A DNA stretch of 64,000 bases from Letharia columbiana. Lineage: Eukaryota; Ascomycota; Lecanoromycetes; Lecanorales; Parmeliaceae. The notes under the pieces are model-generated. The model was not told the origin of the DNA. It worked only from the letters and a program-made list of their open reading frames with translations, and made no database searches. The position numbers and the translations under genes are program-made. Every line of letters starts with the position of its first letter. The first letter of the stretch is position 1. Location of the stretch: positions 1 to 64,000 of the forward strand of contig NW_023501131.1 in NCBI RefSeq assembly GCF_014066305.1, read 5' to 3'. Shown piece after piece: positions 10,139 through 22,100 of the stretch.

Positions 10139-11499
10139 GGGCTTTGATGAATGGAGGAATATTCAGACTACCTTGCAGAATAACTCGCAGGAGGATCCAC
10201 GTCTGAATGATGTATGAGGTGTAAATAGTGTTGCGAGTGTATTTAACTCACACTTACCAGGGTCAAGCACGTGTTGTTGGAGTGTTTGATTATTCTCTAG
10301 CTAGAAAATGTAAACGCTAATTCTAGCAATAAGCTGAATGAAGTGTCAACGGACAATGTCAAACAAGATTAGGTGACGTGTTGAGATTCAAAGTTTGTTG
10401 ATAGTAAAGTCTTCTTTGTTCTCGAACCGAGGGCAATACTTTATAGATTCAACGGCTTCCTACACATCCCAGTTTACAATTTCAGATCTTTGTCCGCACA
10501 TACAATGAAATGAGGAGATCAAATCGGAAGACAAGTTATAGAATTTTCTGTAAAGAGCATACATAAATGATTAATGCTCGTTGACTTGTAGCGTTCTTAT
10601 ACAGAGGCCGGGTTTCAATCAATGCATCCTTTTTCCGCAAGGATTTTCCTACAGCCACTTTATCCAACCCTCGCCCTCCAAGACAGATGTCCATCACCCA
10701 GCCGAATTTGCCAGTCGACAGCCTTTAAGAATCATCCTGACTGCTGTTATCGATCTAAACATAGTCTCGAGATACTTGCCTTTTGCCCGCTGCCTCGAAA
10801 GAACAGCCCCTGAACTCTGGTCACACGGTCTTAGGCCTAGCTCCGCGAGCGCCATCGTTGCGCTGCGGTCCTCCACCATTTCTGCCGACCTCCGCCTCGC
10901 TGGCGAACCTTATCCTTTGAGATATCCTCCACGTGACGCACTCTGTGGTCTCGGTGCATTGGCATCTCGTCGGTGTAGTCTGCCCCTCCGCCTCCTCTAC
11001 GCCTTCTTGAACTAGGGTCCCAGCACATTGTTGTGTCTTTGGATAGTCTCTGAGCGAAGTTTGATGTTTATGGGAACGTGGAAATGGAAGTTTAGATGGA
11101 AGAGCTGGATGTCGTGACATAGTTGCAATTTATGAGGAGAGGGGAAGCAATCGGTTAATGCGTTGGCGGCAGAGAACAGCAGAGTTGGTCACAAGGCAGT
11201 AATACATCGTTGGTGGTGCCAACACGGCTTCCGTTTGGATATGAATACGAGATCTTGACCAGGATATTCTCAGTGAGCAAGAATCAGTATCACCTGATGC
11301 GTAAGTAGCGGAATATAAAACATACCGCTTCTCGTTAAAAGACTTAGGCATCTCTGCTTCTTCCGCACGCAAACAACATGGCAAAACGACAACACTTATG
11401 AACTCAAGTCATAGTCTGGTACGCGGTTCTTTGTTCTATTTCAAGCTTGTCGCTGTCATTAACACTTCGGCTCCCCATCTTCATTTATAAAGTGCAAGA
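10139..11499. other. Intergenic, no supported gene
   Basis: There are overlapping ORFs on both strands at 10.58-11.12 kb, the longest about 144 codons, but none starts well or resembles a domain. The rest is ordinary AT-leaning spacer. Confidence 0.4.
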
Positions 11500-13861
11500 G
11501 GATTCAAACGCTCGTCGAGCGACTATCGCATACACTAAGGACCCTCAAAACATTGGACAGAGCAAGCCTCTTGGCCCTGGATCTTGAAGAAAAATATATC
11601 GAGACCTGTGTAAGTCAAGTAAGGAATCTTGATATTTTCTTGAAGAAGTTCATTGTGGAAGAGAGTAATGAGGGAAGCTCTCATTGGCGTAGAGGTCTGG
11701 CAAAGGTGGATCGGTCGTGGAGAGCTTTCAGGTCAATTCGTGCGGACGGGGAGTTGAAGATCTGCAAATGGGTGTGGACCGGATGCTTAATCTAATCAGC
11801 TTGCAGCTACAAACTCGAACGGCGTAAGCTTATGATCTTTGTCTGACGATTGTCGTTTGTACTTATTGTATACAGAGCTAAGCTCGACCAAAGCAACACG
11901 ACCATCCTCCAGCAGCTTGATAACCTTCACCTGGTAACTGTCTCAAAGCCAGATACCAGGCAAAAGCATACTAGGGCAGAAACAATCATTCCATTCATTG
12001 GCAACCCAAAATTTAATCAGATAGAGTCGAACTTTGGGACTGGGCAGCCCAGAGTTGCTCTGTGCGGGCTTGGGGGTGTTGGGTAAGGCCTGGATTTCAC
12101 TTTCACGCTCCAGCACTTGTTTTGGGTTGTGACAGTGTTGTCATGAGCGTTACTCAAAATTTACGTAGGAAATCGTTGGTAAATACCTCGGTATGCTGCA
12201 GTTACTGCTATGAGACCTATTACTAAGTATAATATTCCTAATAATGTCTGTAAAGTCTAAAGAAGAAGGACTCTATGCAGAAGAAGATAGCCTTCATATA
12301 CCAATGTACTAGGCCGAATGAGTACTAGAGGTAGCGAGTGTTGAGTTACCGACAGAAATCACAGCTCGCTCTAGAGTATGCTTTCCGCCTTAGAGACAAG
12401 TCGCCAGACACATCAGTCTTTTGAGTCTATACAAGCACTGGTGCGAGCTTTGGGATAGCATACGGCAAGATCGCGGCGGCCTTCAATATCTCGCACAGAG
12501 ATAATAAGGAGCGAAACAACTTCCAGCTAGTCAAAGACTATTTCGAAAATCAGTACCCATTCAAGTGGCTAATGATCATCGATAACGTCGACAGTGCACC
12601 TGCCTTCTTCGAAGAAAAGCTTCGCGGTAAACCTTTGATTGTTTATGGCCCTCAGGGTATCGATGGTGCAGTTCTATACACCTCAATAAAGCGTGACATG
12701 GGCGTGGACCTCACCTTGGATCAAGACCCTGTAATGAATAGATCGATGGATCCGGAGGAGACCGGACATTATTTGACCGACGTCTCCTGAGCCATAGCAC
12801 AGCAAAGCAGCGGAGAGAACTACTCGAAGAACTCGACTACCTCCCCCTAGCAATCACACAAGCGGTGGCATATATGATCAAAAGGCAGAAGTCGGCCAAT
12901 CAGTATCTGGCTATCTTTTTCGTCAAAGCGACTCTGCGAAGGTGCGACTCCTGAGGCACCAACTTAGTGATTACGGACGGGAAGCAAGACAGTACGAGTC
13001 TCTAGCAAAAAGCTTTACGGTGTCTTTTGACCACGTTAGAGCCGAATATCCGCAAGCTGCTGAACTATTCTCGATGATGAGTTGCTTAGATCGGCAAGAT
13101 ATTGTGGGTGCTATGCTTCATCTCGAGTGCGATGAGATGCTCGGTTTAGAGGATTCATTGGGGATCCTAAGAGCCCTTTCATTTACATCATTTCAAGGTT
13201 CCATCCCTTTCGAGGATGATCCTGACTGTGCTGACTCTGTCGATGATCGTTCCTATAGCATGCACCCATTAGTCCAGTTAGCGACTCGGGCATGGCTTGA
13301 GGAGAATTATCCAGATGCGGGTGGGCGATTCGCAATGCGAGCGATGCAATTCTGTCTCAGAAGTCCGATTCTGATCTCGAAAACATGGTGGAAAATGCCC
13401 AATACGAACAGGTAGGGGAGAATGCTCCTCTGTATATCACACATATTCGAAAACTTCTCACTCTTCGATTTCACAACCCTAGCAAGGATCTCAGACCGGC
13501 GCAAGTGGCAATCTATCTTCTATATGCAGCATACACTTCTAGGAAACGGGGATGGAACAGGAACGTCGCCGTTGCGCAGACTCATGCCAGCTAATTTTTC
13601 GATACGAGAACTGACGTCCTGGGCCCAGGAAATATAGATACGTGCATATCTATGGTGGTGCTTGCAGTGTGCATGGCAGATTCGCATACGTTGAAGGTGG
13701 AAGTTGGTGAAACAGAGGCGACTAATGCTGCTGTGGTGTTCCTTCAAAGAGCCTTAGACGGCTTTTATAAAGACTTTGGAGTTGGAGACCAGAAAACCAG
13801 TGTCTGTATTGTGGCACTCGTCGCATTGATGACATGCATGGGCAGAAAGCTGATGATATAG
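11500..13861 (+). pseudogene. STAND/NLR (NB-ARC) receptor pseudogene
   Basis: Remains of a fungal NOD-like receptor. An N-terminal helical part (about 11500-12040, in several frames) precedes FGTGQPRVALCGLGGVG, the start of the NB-ARC P-loop, at 12030-12082. After an intron-like gap and a 181-bp insertion the domain resumes at 12355 with KSQLALEYAFRLRDKSPDTS, then KWLMIIDNVDSA (Walker B, about 12564-12600) and GKPLIVYGPQG. A shifted frame gives LEELDYLPLAITQAVAYM (GxP/GLPLA-like region) and 12942-13415 carries the winged-helix part ending YSMHPLVQLATRAWLEE. Breaks: TGA at 12422-12424 where Trp is expected, TGA at 12788, several frameshifts, and the insertion in the P-loop. The distal part to 13861 shows no clear TPR or other sensor repeats. 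Such receptors mediate non-self recognition and cell death; this copy cannot. Confidence 0.8.
12174..12354. mobile_element. Small TIR element inserted in NLR P-loop (copy 1)
   Basis: An insertion of about 181 bp lying between duplicated GAAAT(C) at 12069-12074 and 12355-12360. Its ends are inverted: it begins GTTGGTAAATACC and ends GTTACCGACA, giving an imperfect TIR of about 9-10 bp, TGT(C/T)GGTAA. It is the reverse complement of the element at 37255-37422, with many substitutions and small indels. Too short to code, so it is a non-autonomous MITE. A five- or six-base target duplication does not place it firmly in a superfamily. Confidence 0.8.
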
Positions 13862-14331
13862 ATGCTTGGTTTGAAGAGATTCTCAAGGAAGTCAGTGAGA
13901 GATCGTTGTCAACGTCCGCGAAAATTTGGACGCGAGCTCCTTGTTCTAATTCTCTCAGGATGATCGCCCCCTTCCATGGCGAGAAAAATAATGATGTTCC
14001 TCGCTGGCCTCGACGAGTTGTACCCAACAATACTCGATCAAGATGGAAGAATACTCGGTCAGGATGGAACGAGCGGCGTAGAGCCTGCGGAACGATGCGA
14101 TAACTTCTAGATTTGACGCCTGGCGGGCTGACAGCGATACTCCCTTCTTAGAGTACAGATTCCTAGGCGCGTGAATGCTGTCATGCTAACCCTAGCGTCC
14201 TCACTATCGGCTGCATAATCGCTTATAGAGCGCACATAGTGCACTACGCGCTCGCATCTTACCATACTTAACGTGCGCACCGCGGCGCAGTTATCTGTCA
14301 TGATATCATCATTCATTTCCAATCCTCCGAC

Positions 14332-14973
14332 ATGCATATTCACCAAGCACTTGCAGCTTTGGCCAACGTCCAATCATTCGTTTCTGTCGCTGGGACTCCT
14401 CTGACAGCCACGCCTACTTCAATCGCCATAGCAAACACTGGATCTCAACGCTCTTCGGATCAAGCTCTCGTTCTCATTTCCAGCCCTGTTAATGGAAGTG
14501 TCACTCCGCCACGCCAAACTTCTAACATAGGACCTCAGTCAAATACCACCTTGATCCCCCCTCAGGGCCTAATTCCCTACCGTGTCAGAGGATCTTCAAC
14601 AACCCTCTTCTTCCACAGCTTCGGCATCACCATCCCATCCTCTTACATGCTCCAATGCCTCAGCCTCTCCCTCACCCTAATCCTCCAAGTCACCCTGGAT
14701 GGAAGGGGCAAAGATCTCATCAGCAACGGTTACTTCAACCACACGCACCTCATGCTCAACGGAGCCAAGGTCGCGGTCGTCGTAGGCGATTTTCGAGAAG
14801 TTGGACGGCCGATGGATTATTACAACGTAAGGGATATGCTAACCGGGATTGGGGATTTCGTCACAGAGCCGGATCGTGGGATCACGACGCTGAGTTATGA
14901 AGTCGAGGTGGATAACAAGGGGTATGTGGGGACGGGGCACGTGGATTATGAGCCTGCCCCCAATAGTGCATGA
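14332..14973 (+). CDS. Small secreted-type protein, family member A
   Basis: ATG at 14332; 213 codons to a TGA at 14971-14973 with no intron needed. The N-terminus is only weakly signal-like (MHIHQALAALANVQSFVSVA), and residues about 35-80 are Ser/Thr/Pro-rich. The C-terminal 130 residues hold a compact pattern: YRVRGSSTTLFFHSFG (strand), a long helix, KVAVVVGDFREVG (strand), a helix around MDYYNVRDMLTGIGDFV, and YEVEVDNKGYVGTGHVDY (strands). The same order appears in the genes at 23065-23635 and 28039-28622. No catalytic motif is visible. I do not know a named family; the pattern resembles uncharacterised small secreted proteins of plant-associated fungi. An upstream exon with a better signal peptide cannot be excluded. 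Confidence 0.6.
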   Translation: MHIHQALAALANVQSFVSVAGTPLTATPTSIAIANTGSQRSSDQALVLISSPVNGSVTPPRQTSNIGPQSNTTLIPPQGLIPYRVRGSSTTLFFHSFGITIPSSYMLQCLSLSLTLILQVTLDGRGKDLISNGYFNHTHLMLNGAKVAVVVGDFREVGRPMDYYNVRDMLTGIGDFVTEPDRGITTLSYEVEVDNKGYVGTGHVDYEPAPNSA

Positions 14974-16775
14974 GTGCTTCACGACTTGATGTATCAAGTC
15001 TTTCACGTGTCTATAGATTGCCTCAAAATTCAGGCTATAAACTTTCTGCTGTGATGGACCGTACGCTTACACTTTCCGTTCCAACCGAGTCTTGCTAGCT
15101 TACACTTCCATTCCTCGATTCCGCGAGATGGTGATGCATGCGAATTCCTATGACTGCTTCTTCGGCTAAAGATTGGTGAACTTGGAGCGGGTGAAATTGG
15201 CTGGGATGACAGTACGCAGTACCTGCTACTATCCGCATACACAGGGTCAAGCTTTGTTCTCAATCGATTCATTAAACCGTGTCTGATGCCTCTCGGCTTT
15301 CGAAGCTGTCCTCGTGAGTTTCTTCAATTATCCAGTTCTAAGCGTCGAGGAACTGAGAAAACCCCCCCCCTTCCCGCCACCAAAAGAAAAAAGAAAAAAG
15401 GGGGGCAGAGAAAAAGAAAGAAAAGAAGCCGAAGAAGTCTCTAGGGTGATCATTAGTATTTTTGTTTTGGTCGGGATACCGAGACTTTCTTGAGAGCGGT
15501 CTCCAAGTACGATCACAGCCTCGCTAGGTGCCTTGAAACGGAAGTCTGGTATGATACCCAACCTCATTAAACAACTGGCCTTTTCGGCTACAGTCTTGGT
15601 ATTCGGGTATGTTGAAAGCGGCCTCGATATGCTTGGTATTCTTTCAAATGTTCTGGCCCGAAGGGCTGCAAATAGTCTGCACTGGACGCTTTTTGAATGG
15701 GAACATCGCCTTCGAAGACAATTATCCGCACCGTCCTTTTTTTACAATCTTTTGGAATGAAAAACATTTCCTTCATCTCCTCCTCCTCCGCCTCGCAGAG
15801 CCAGCTGTCGACGTCTCGACGAGGTCAGAGGGTCTTGAATGACAAGATGAAAGCGACCGGTACCCTTGTCCCCCTCCGCCAGGATCACCTCCTGATGCCG
15901 CCATACTCGATGCCGCAGCCGCAGCCGCAGCTTCCGAGGCTCTTCCACTGCGGATATCTCGGGGGTGCTGTCAGATGGAGTTGTCGAGGCTGCTGATCGA
16001 GCAGATCGACTTTTACCCTGAAGCTGCGCTGGGAACAGACCCTCCGTCATCGACTGGCGCCTCCGACGGTGACAAAACCATATTTCGCGAGAAGGGAAAG
16101 GAAATCAAACATGGGCTCTGCAATCTCGCAACTCGTCGCAGGGTAACTATGCGAAGTGGATGAAATGCAAGAGCGGAGATGAAGCGTGCGGGCAGACTGT
16201 AAGAAAATCGCGAGATCATGTTTTGTGGGAGGGAAAGTCCCGAAGATGGAAAGAGTATTGTGGCATCACATCAACTCGATAGGCCCGGAATTTCCCTGAA
16301 GCTATGAAACTTACTGCTCTCCGAGAGCGCTTCGGGGTTTTTCTGTCGTACTGCTCAAGAATTTGACAATGTTTGACGATTTTACGCCTACACCACAAGT
16401 TCCATTCAAACTACTCCTCCTCTGCAGCCATTACAGGAGCAGCTAGTTGGCCCTCTGCAAGCCTGTAACATTAGTACTCCAGCTGAAACGTTGTGTCCCC
16501 GATCTTCTCTAGCGGAAGCAAGACTTAATAGACCATATCTCCCCATCCTCCATTGGCAAATCTGTAGTCCACTTGGAATAAGGTAGAAAATAGCACCAAG
16601 ATGATGAGGCATCCTTCCGTTAGGCTCATCTGTTGCATCGCTTTTATCGCTGTGATGTACGTCACGGTCACTACTTCATTGTATACTTCGAGGCGGGCTT
16701 AGAGCCGCGATGGGGACACTGTGAAGTCCCCTGACTTGTATGGGACACGCTGCAGATTGCACACCTTCTGTCTAC
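14974..16775. other. Intergenic, no supported gene
   Basis: 15361-15430 has a C-rich run followed by A/G-rich low complexity. 15770-16060 is an Ala/Pro/Gln-coding-looking GC-rich stretch (CCG and CAG repeats) with only short ORFs on both strands. No gene can be supported. Confidence 0.4.
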
Positions 16776-17660
16776 TTACATTTTGAGGAGAACGGAGTTA
16801 AGGGCGCTATGGTTTACACTGATAATCTGCCAGAGAGTACACGCAAAATTGATTAAATTGGACAAGTAAGAGATGAATGCTAGTAGAGGTTTCAAGGTTA
16901 CAGCGTTCAGTAAGCGATAGAACCCGTAGGCGTTCTTGATTGTCTGCTTGAACTGGATGCAATCCTCCACCTCGCCAGAACCCTCGTAGTCCTGCTTCGT
17001 AGATGTTGCAACCGTTTACCTTCTCGTAGGTTGTTGGCGTTGGGGACATATATGTCGAGGCCAACACAGCGCGTGGGATACCGCTAGGGCCTCACATGTC
17101 TGGGTCAAGTGAGAGAACATCTTGAAAGACGAGGTCGGAGGAGACGCATAGCTGACAACAAATCTGGGTGAAGAGATCACAATGCATTCATGTGGTATGC
17201 ATTGTTTAGAGCAGCCGATGACGGTGTGATGTGAGAGCATTGCACCACCAGGAACGCCAAGCATAGAGTGTACCAACAACTTAATGGAAGTCGTCACATG
17301 AGCCGCCTTACCGTAGGGCTGGGGCACCCGCTGAAATATTCGTTTTTCGCTCTGCCACCATGTCTCTTCTTCCAAGTCAAATGTGCCCTTTGCACCTAGG
17401 GCATCCGTGTATCCATACAACCAGATCTAGTTATCTGAGAAGAGATAACGCGTTGCAACCACAAGCAAAGTCTGAGGCCGAGATGCATCAAGTGTGGCCC
17501 ACCACCGCAAATGCACGTTGGCTCGGGCGTCCTCGGTCGCTGCCTGGGTGCCAATCAATGTACGCCACGATGGTTTGGTTTTGGGAAGCAGCTACTCGTA
17601 GTCGCACTGGGGAGCGATTTGGGATCCCCACCACCATCACCCAAGATCGTGAAGGTACTA
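16776..17660 (-). pseudogene. Unidentified coding relic with two TAG codons
   Basis: From about 17600 leftwards one minus-strand frame reads as protein, with PSWRTLIGTQAATEDARANV, then HLRWWATLDASRPQTLL, then IWLYGYTDALGAKGTFDLEE and further to about 17240. It is cut by TAG at 17592-17594 and 17427-17429, both one C-to-T step from CAG. Further left (16.78-17.05 kb), other frames carry hydrophobic segments such as LKPLLAFISYLSNLINFACT, suggesting a lost membrane region. I cannot name the family. The combination of sustained coding character and transition-type stops argues for a decayed gene and not random ORFs. Confidence 0.4.
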
Positions 17661-18389
17661 TGTGGTACCTATGGCGATAGTGCATTATGCTTTCCCAAGT
17701 ATCTGAAACGTGTGCGCGATTGTGTGGCGCACTCTTATAGGCTCGCGCTTCGGACACAGACATAATCGCAATGGAGCAGTCGACAGAATTACGATAAGAG
17801 CAACAGTAAGGCCTACTAACAGATTCGTATCGGAATGTTGCCTACCCATCGTTGTCAAGGAAGTCTTCTATGGTACAGCTGTCGGAGTTCAAGTTCCCAC
17901 TATTCCTGTTTTTGTCTGCTCCAGCGTCTGCGCCCTGGTGGTCGCCTACTATCAGTATCGGTTCTCATTGTTTGTTATCGGTGTCTGTGTGGGGTCGACT
18001 GAGTGCATAATGCGCCTAGCGCTCGGAGGACTCTCACCTGGTGTGAGCTGCTCTGCCACTTTCGTCATTGCGAGCGGTGTTTACACTGCTCAGGCTGGGA
18101 ATGTCAGTAGCGATGACCTGTCAGGAGGGCTTGCGAAGTTGCATCATGAGACTTGATTGACTGTGTACAGATATCTTGGTTTCATGTATATCGTTTTCAT
18201 ATATTGTTGAAGTCGAGTATTTGATAGAAGACGTTACATGCTGACAGTAGAAAATTATAAACGAATGGACGGTCCCACTGACCCGCAATCGGAACTCAAG
18301 CCATGAGTATCTCCCATTCCTCACGCGGACTGCAGACCGCAGACCGTGCCAACCACAGACCCAACCTTAACCCCTAATTGTACCTCTAA
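17661..18389. other. Intergenic with an unassigned hydrophobic ORF
   Basis: A + frame from about 17710 to 18156 is open for ~148 codons and has hydrophobic stretches, but it begins at TTG and has no recognisable motif. 18160-18390 is the 3' side of the secreted-protein gene that follows on the minus strand. Confidence 0.35.
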
Positions 18390-19160
18390 TCAATAGAAGG
18401 TAACAGCGAGACAGTTGTTGGTCGAAACGACCTGCGGCGTCGTGTTTGAATCCCCAGTACCAATGAACGCCTTCTGCATTGCCTCCGTGTGGTTTTGCCC
18501 CCCAAGTTTCTCAAATATATAGTCGGCAGATGCAGTATTGGCCGCCCTTGGCGCCCACCAGTTGCCGGTAGTGCTATCCAAGACATTCGTTGCAGTCGTC
18601 GTGCATTGGTCGCCGCTGAAACAGGGACCGCCTTGCGTGGCAGGGTTGAAGAACGCGGCTGCGGGTATGTCTGTGTTCTCGTTGATGTTGTCAGTGAAGC
18701 CTTGGGTCGTCCCGCCGGTCGTGGACGCGAGCGTTGCGCCCCCGTCGCATCCTTGCTGCAGGCTTACGTCGCCATACGCCTCGCCCACCATGTTCATTTC
18801 AACCCATGTGGCCGGGAGGGCATCGCCGCGCTGAACGGTGCCTGCCCAGCCGAAGTCGAGGGGGACGAATTGGGTGTCGCCGTTGTTGACTGAGACGGTT
18901 TTCAGCAGGGTCCGGCTATAGTCGGCGTTGGTCCAGAATGAGAAGGACTTTGTGGCGCCGCTGTTTGAAAGAAGGACGCCGACGCCATTGCATGTCGCCT
19001 CGCGGGGCTCGAAGAGGGATTTGAGTGAGCGAGGGACCCAGGCGCTGGGGGTTTCGGAAAGGGTTGGGGCGGAGAGGACGGGGGTAACGGTGGTGGACAG
19101 AGCGAGGCAGAGGGAAAGGACTGATTTGAGCGTTCCAGACGCTAAGTAAGAGGGAGACAT
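18390..19160 (-). CDS. Secreted protein, beta-rich, unknown function
   Basis: The preferred start is the ATG at 19158-19160, giving 256 aa, because it begins directly with a good signal peptide (MSPSYLASGTLKSVLSLCLA to about residue 31, ALSTTVTPVLSA). The longer reading to 19277 would put 39 extra residues before it. The mature protein has few Cys (CNGVG, QQGCDGG, GPCFSGDQC, NNCLAV), many Gly, Thr, Asn and Ser, and a GDVSLQQGCDGG stretch. It has two likely N-glycosylation sites near the C-terminus (NHT, NTT). The GDVS-type motif and Cys spacing are faintly like thaumatin-like proteins, but I would not assign that. Probably an extracellular or wall protein. No intron. Confidence 0.75.
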   Translation of the reverse strand: MSPSYLASGTLKSVLSLCLALSTTVTPVLSAPTLSETPSAWVPRSLKSLFEPREATCNGVGVLLSNSGATKSFSFWTNADYSRTLLKTVSVNNGDTQFVPLDFGWAGTVQRGDALPATWVEMNMVGEAYGDVSLQQGCDGGATLASTTGGTTQGFTDNINENTDIPAAAFFNPATQGGPCFSGDQCTTTATNVLDSTTGNWWAPRAANTASADYIFEKLGGQNHTEAMQKAFIGTGDSNTTPQVVSTNNCLAVTFY

Positions 19161-22100
19161 AATGAGTGTGATGGTACTTTGACAAGCAAAGATCCAAAAA
19201 AGAGCGAATAGCAAAAAATGAGTGACTGGACGTACTTGTAGCGGTAACGAGCGAAGAGGGGGAAAATCATGGGACAAAGGTTACTTATCATGAGGGCAGC
19301 AAGGGATAAGGGATGAATGAGCGTAGCGCGCACTAATTTGTGGTGTGCCCATTGAGATGTTTAGACTCTTTGTTTTTTAGACCTGAAAGGAACAGATTGC
19401 CCAGGTTGCGGCATCCTATTTGGTGCTACCACAAAGTCGTTCTAGGCCTTTGTTGCCCCGCTCATTAATCCTTGTGGATGGTGCGAAACACCATTGTTTT
19501 AGATGCCATCCTAGCTGACGGAACAAAAGGGTCTTGTGGAACGCAATTTTGAATTGTTTCTGCGCTTGGTAGCCTCGCTTTGACGGTGAAAAATGCTGAC
19601 GCGTTGTTACTTCTACTGAAAACATCGGTCACCGAGGGCGGGTATTGCAGTGTAGAAATTCCTTGCTGTTAGCTGAGTATAATTGCGAAGGCGAAGCAGT
19701 CAATAAACGATCATATCCACTAGGTGTGCAACTTTTCTTGGTAAGTCGACCAGATGTTTCGAAGAGAAAAATTTGATAAATATGGGGGAAATGTCAGCGA
19801 TGTGTTCGTTGCGATGCTGGGGCTGTCAGAGCTCAGGGGTAAAATTGCTTCGGGAGATATGCCACCGGCGAAACTAAGCCAGCTCTAACAGCCAATCAAT
19901 GACAGCCAATCAATGACAAGTCAATCCTGGTTCCTGAACTTGTTTTAGCTGCAATGTGTCGTGCAGGGATGATGTGGCACACCGACCGAGTGCCGGAGCA
20001 GCGCCACTTCCTGTGATTGTAGCTGCATCGGTGCAACCTTTACTTGCTCAGGAGGACTCACGGACTGGACAGTCAGACACATTATAGACCAACGTTGGAA
20101 AGACAAATCCTCCACCCAAGATGCGCTTTAGTCAAATAGATTGCATCTGTTGGTAATTTGCGCTCGTCGCTTCTTTTGATCCACTGTCCCATGTTGATTG
20201 TACACTTCAATAATTGGAGGTCTCCGTAACCTGTAGGTTCGCTAGCCCGCGAAACAGGTTGCACCACTTTCAGCTCCCTGTCTCGGGCCGGGGCCGATGC
20301 AGCGTTTCTGGAAATTGTTGGGACACTCGTCCAAACACTAAAATTGTCTGAAACAAACCATTGTCGCCAGAAAGCGTTCAGTCCTTTTTCCTTCCCGTAG
20401 ACCATAAGATTCTCTGCTTTGTGCATAGGCTTGGTCAAACTTTCTGGGAGATGAGATCCATCCCCGACGAGCTCCAGAGGTGGTCATTGGAGGATCAAAT
20501 TTCCGATGCGATGCATGTAAAAGATGCTGTGGCGTGTTTGAAGGCCAGAATAGGAAGCTCAATTGCCACATGCGTCTTCTCTGAGGTTGGGATGTAATTC
20601 GCGCTCGGCGTCGCTCTCTGATCTCCGCTCGCTTCAAGAAGGAGTTAGATTTGTGTGGGAGAGGGCGTTACACTATTCGTAGCATAATAGTTCTAGATTT
20701 AGAAATTCACAGGATGGTAATTTGGGCTTGGTGTAGGTCGCCTTCCTATTTTTTCATTGAGTTGTGAGGATTATCTTCCTTCGCCAAGCAGGGGTCCAAG
20801 CGACGAAGGATGCCAACGCCAAGACGCCAAGACGCCAAGATTCTGCGAAGGGAACAATGTATATCCGTTTCCGAGGGACGCGGGCACCGTGGCTACAAAA
20901 TTTCGAAATGTGACTCACATCACCACCACCATTCATAGAGGGAAGCTTAGGGACCAAGTCTCGGTAGTGGCCACATTGGGCAACACTACTCGACAATTGC
21001 CTCCACCACTATCAAATGAGCCCTTTCAGCCACTGGCTGGAGGCTCACGAGCTGGTCCCTACACTCCTGTCTTGGTTCGACTTCCTGCAATCCTCTGACA
21101 TGGATACCACATCTGCAGTTACAAAGGATAGACTGCATGCAGGAACCTTGTTAGGACCTCGCTGTGTACGATCCGCTTAAAGTAGCCACGACGCGTGGAA
21201 CCAATGCCTTGCTGGTCTGTTGAAACTTAGTCAAGCATCACTGAAGCACGAAGAGAGGAGCGTCGAAGGTGTATAACGGCTGCCGTGGCTCGTGGAGAAA
21301 GACCTTGGTCTAGACGGAGCAGTTGTCGATGAGGTTCGAGCACGTATGGGACTTGCTCGATACATCCACTTGTTCGTCTCTGCTTCCACATGCTAATTCA
21401 CGTAGGCGCTTTGACAAATTTGCGCAAGAGCTGGGAAACGTTCATGAGCATTGGGCCACGACTTCAGAAAGTCACCTGATAGACGAGGACTCAGTGAAGT
21501 CCGTTTTGGCCCTCCACAACGTCGAAGGTCCTGGCGGTGGTGCTACAAAGTCGAGCGTCAACGCGATCGATACAGTCTACGCCTGATGTATGTTCTGACA
21601 CTGAGAACTACTGAGGCGAGGTGTCAGTGACCCCATATGTGGAACCTCGACAACATATTGTTCTGAAAGACGTGGGAATGGGGCGACGGTACTAGGATCA
21701 GCACGTCATATGTAACGACTGATCCGGATTGCCCAAAGCGAAAATACCCATACGTGTGCAGCTAGACGTCGTAGATGTCTTTAAATTCCTGTCAGATCGT
21801 TTCAAGACGCCTACCACGTTCGATGCCAGCTCCGAATTACACAGACTATGTTCGACGGTGGGAGTGGCAATGCTCCTGTGAATCTCGTGGGTTGCTGGGA
21901 AAAGGTCGCCAGAAGTGTCCAACACATCCGACTTGGTGGCGTGGTAGGCGTGTCTAGGGACCAGTGGAAGACGATCGAAATGTCCCGCCCACCAGGACTG
22001 TCGGGCGCACTGCTCTCGCGCGTAACTTCTGACTGGCGAGGGCTGCAAACCATGGGGACGCGAGTCCCGGCTATCTTAGGTGACTTGAAGGCAGCAGTCA

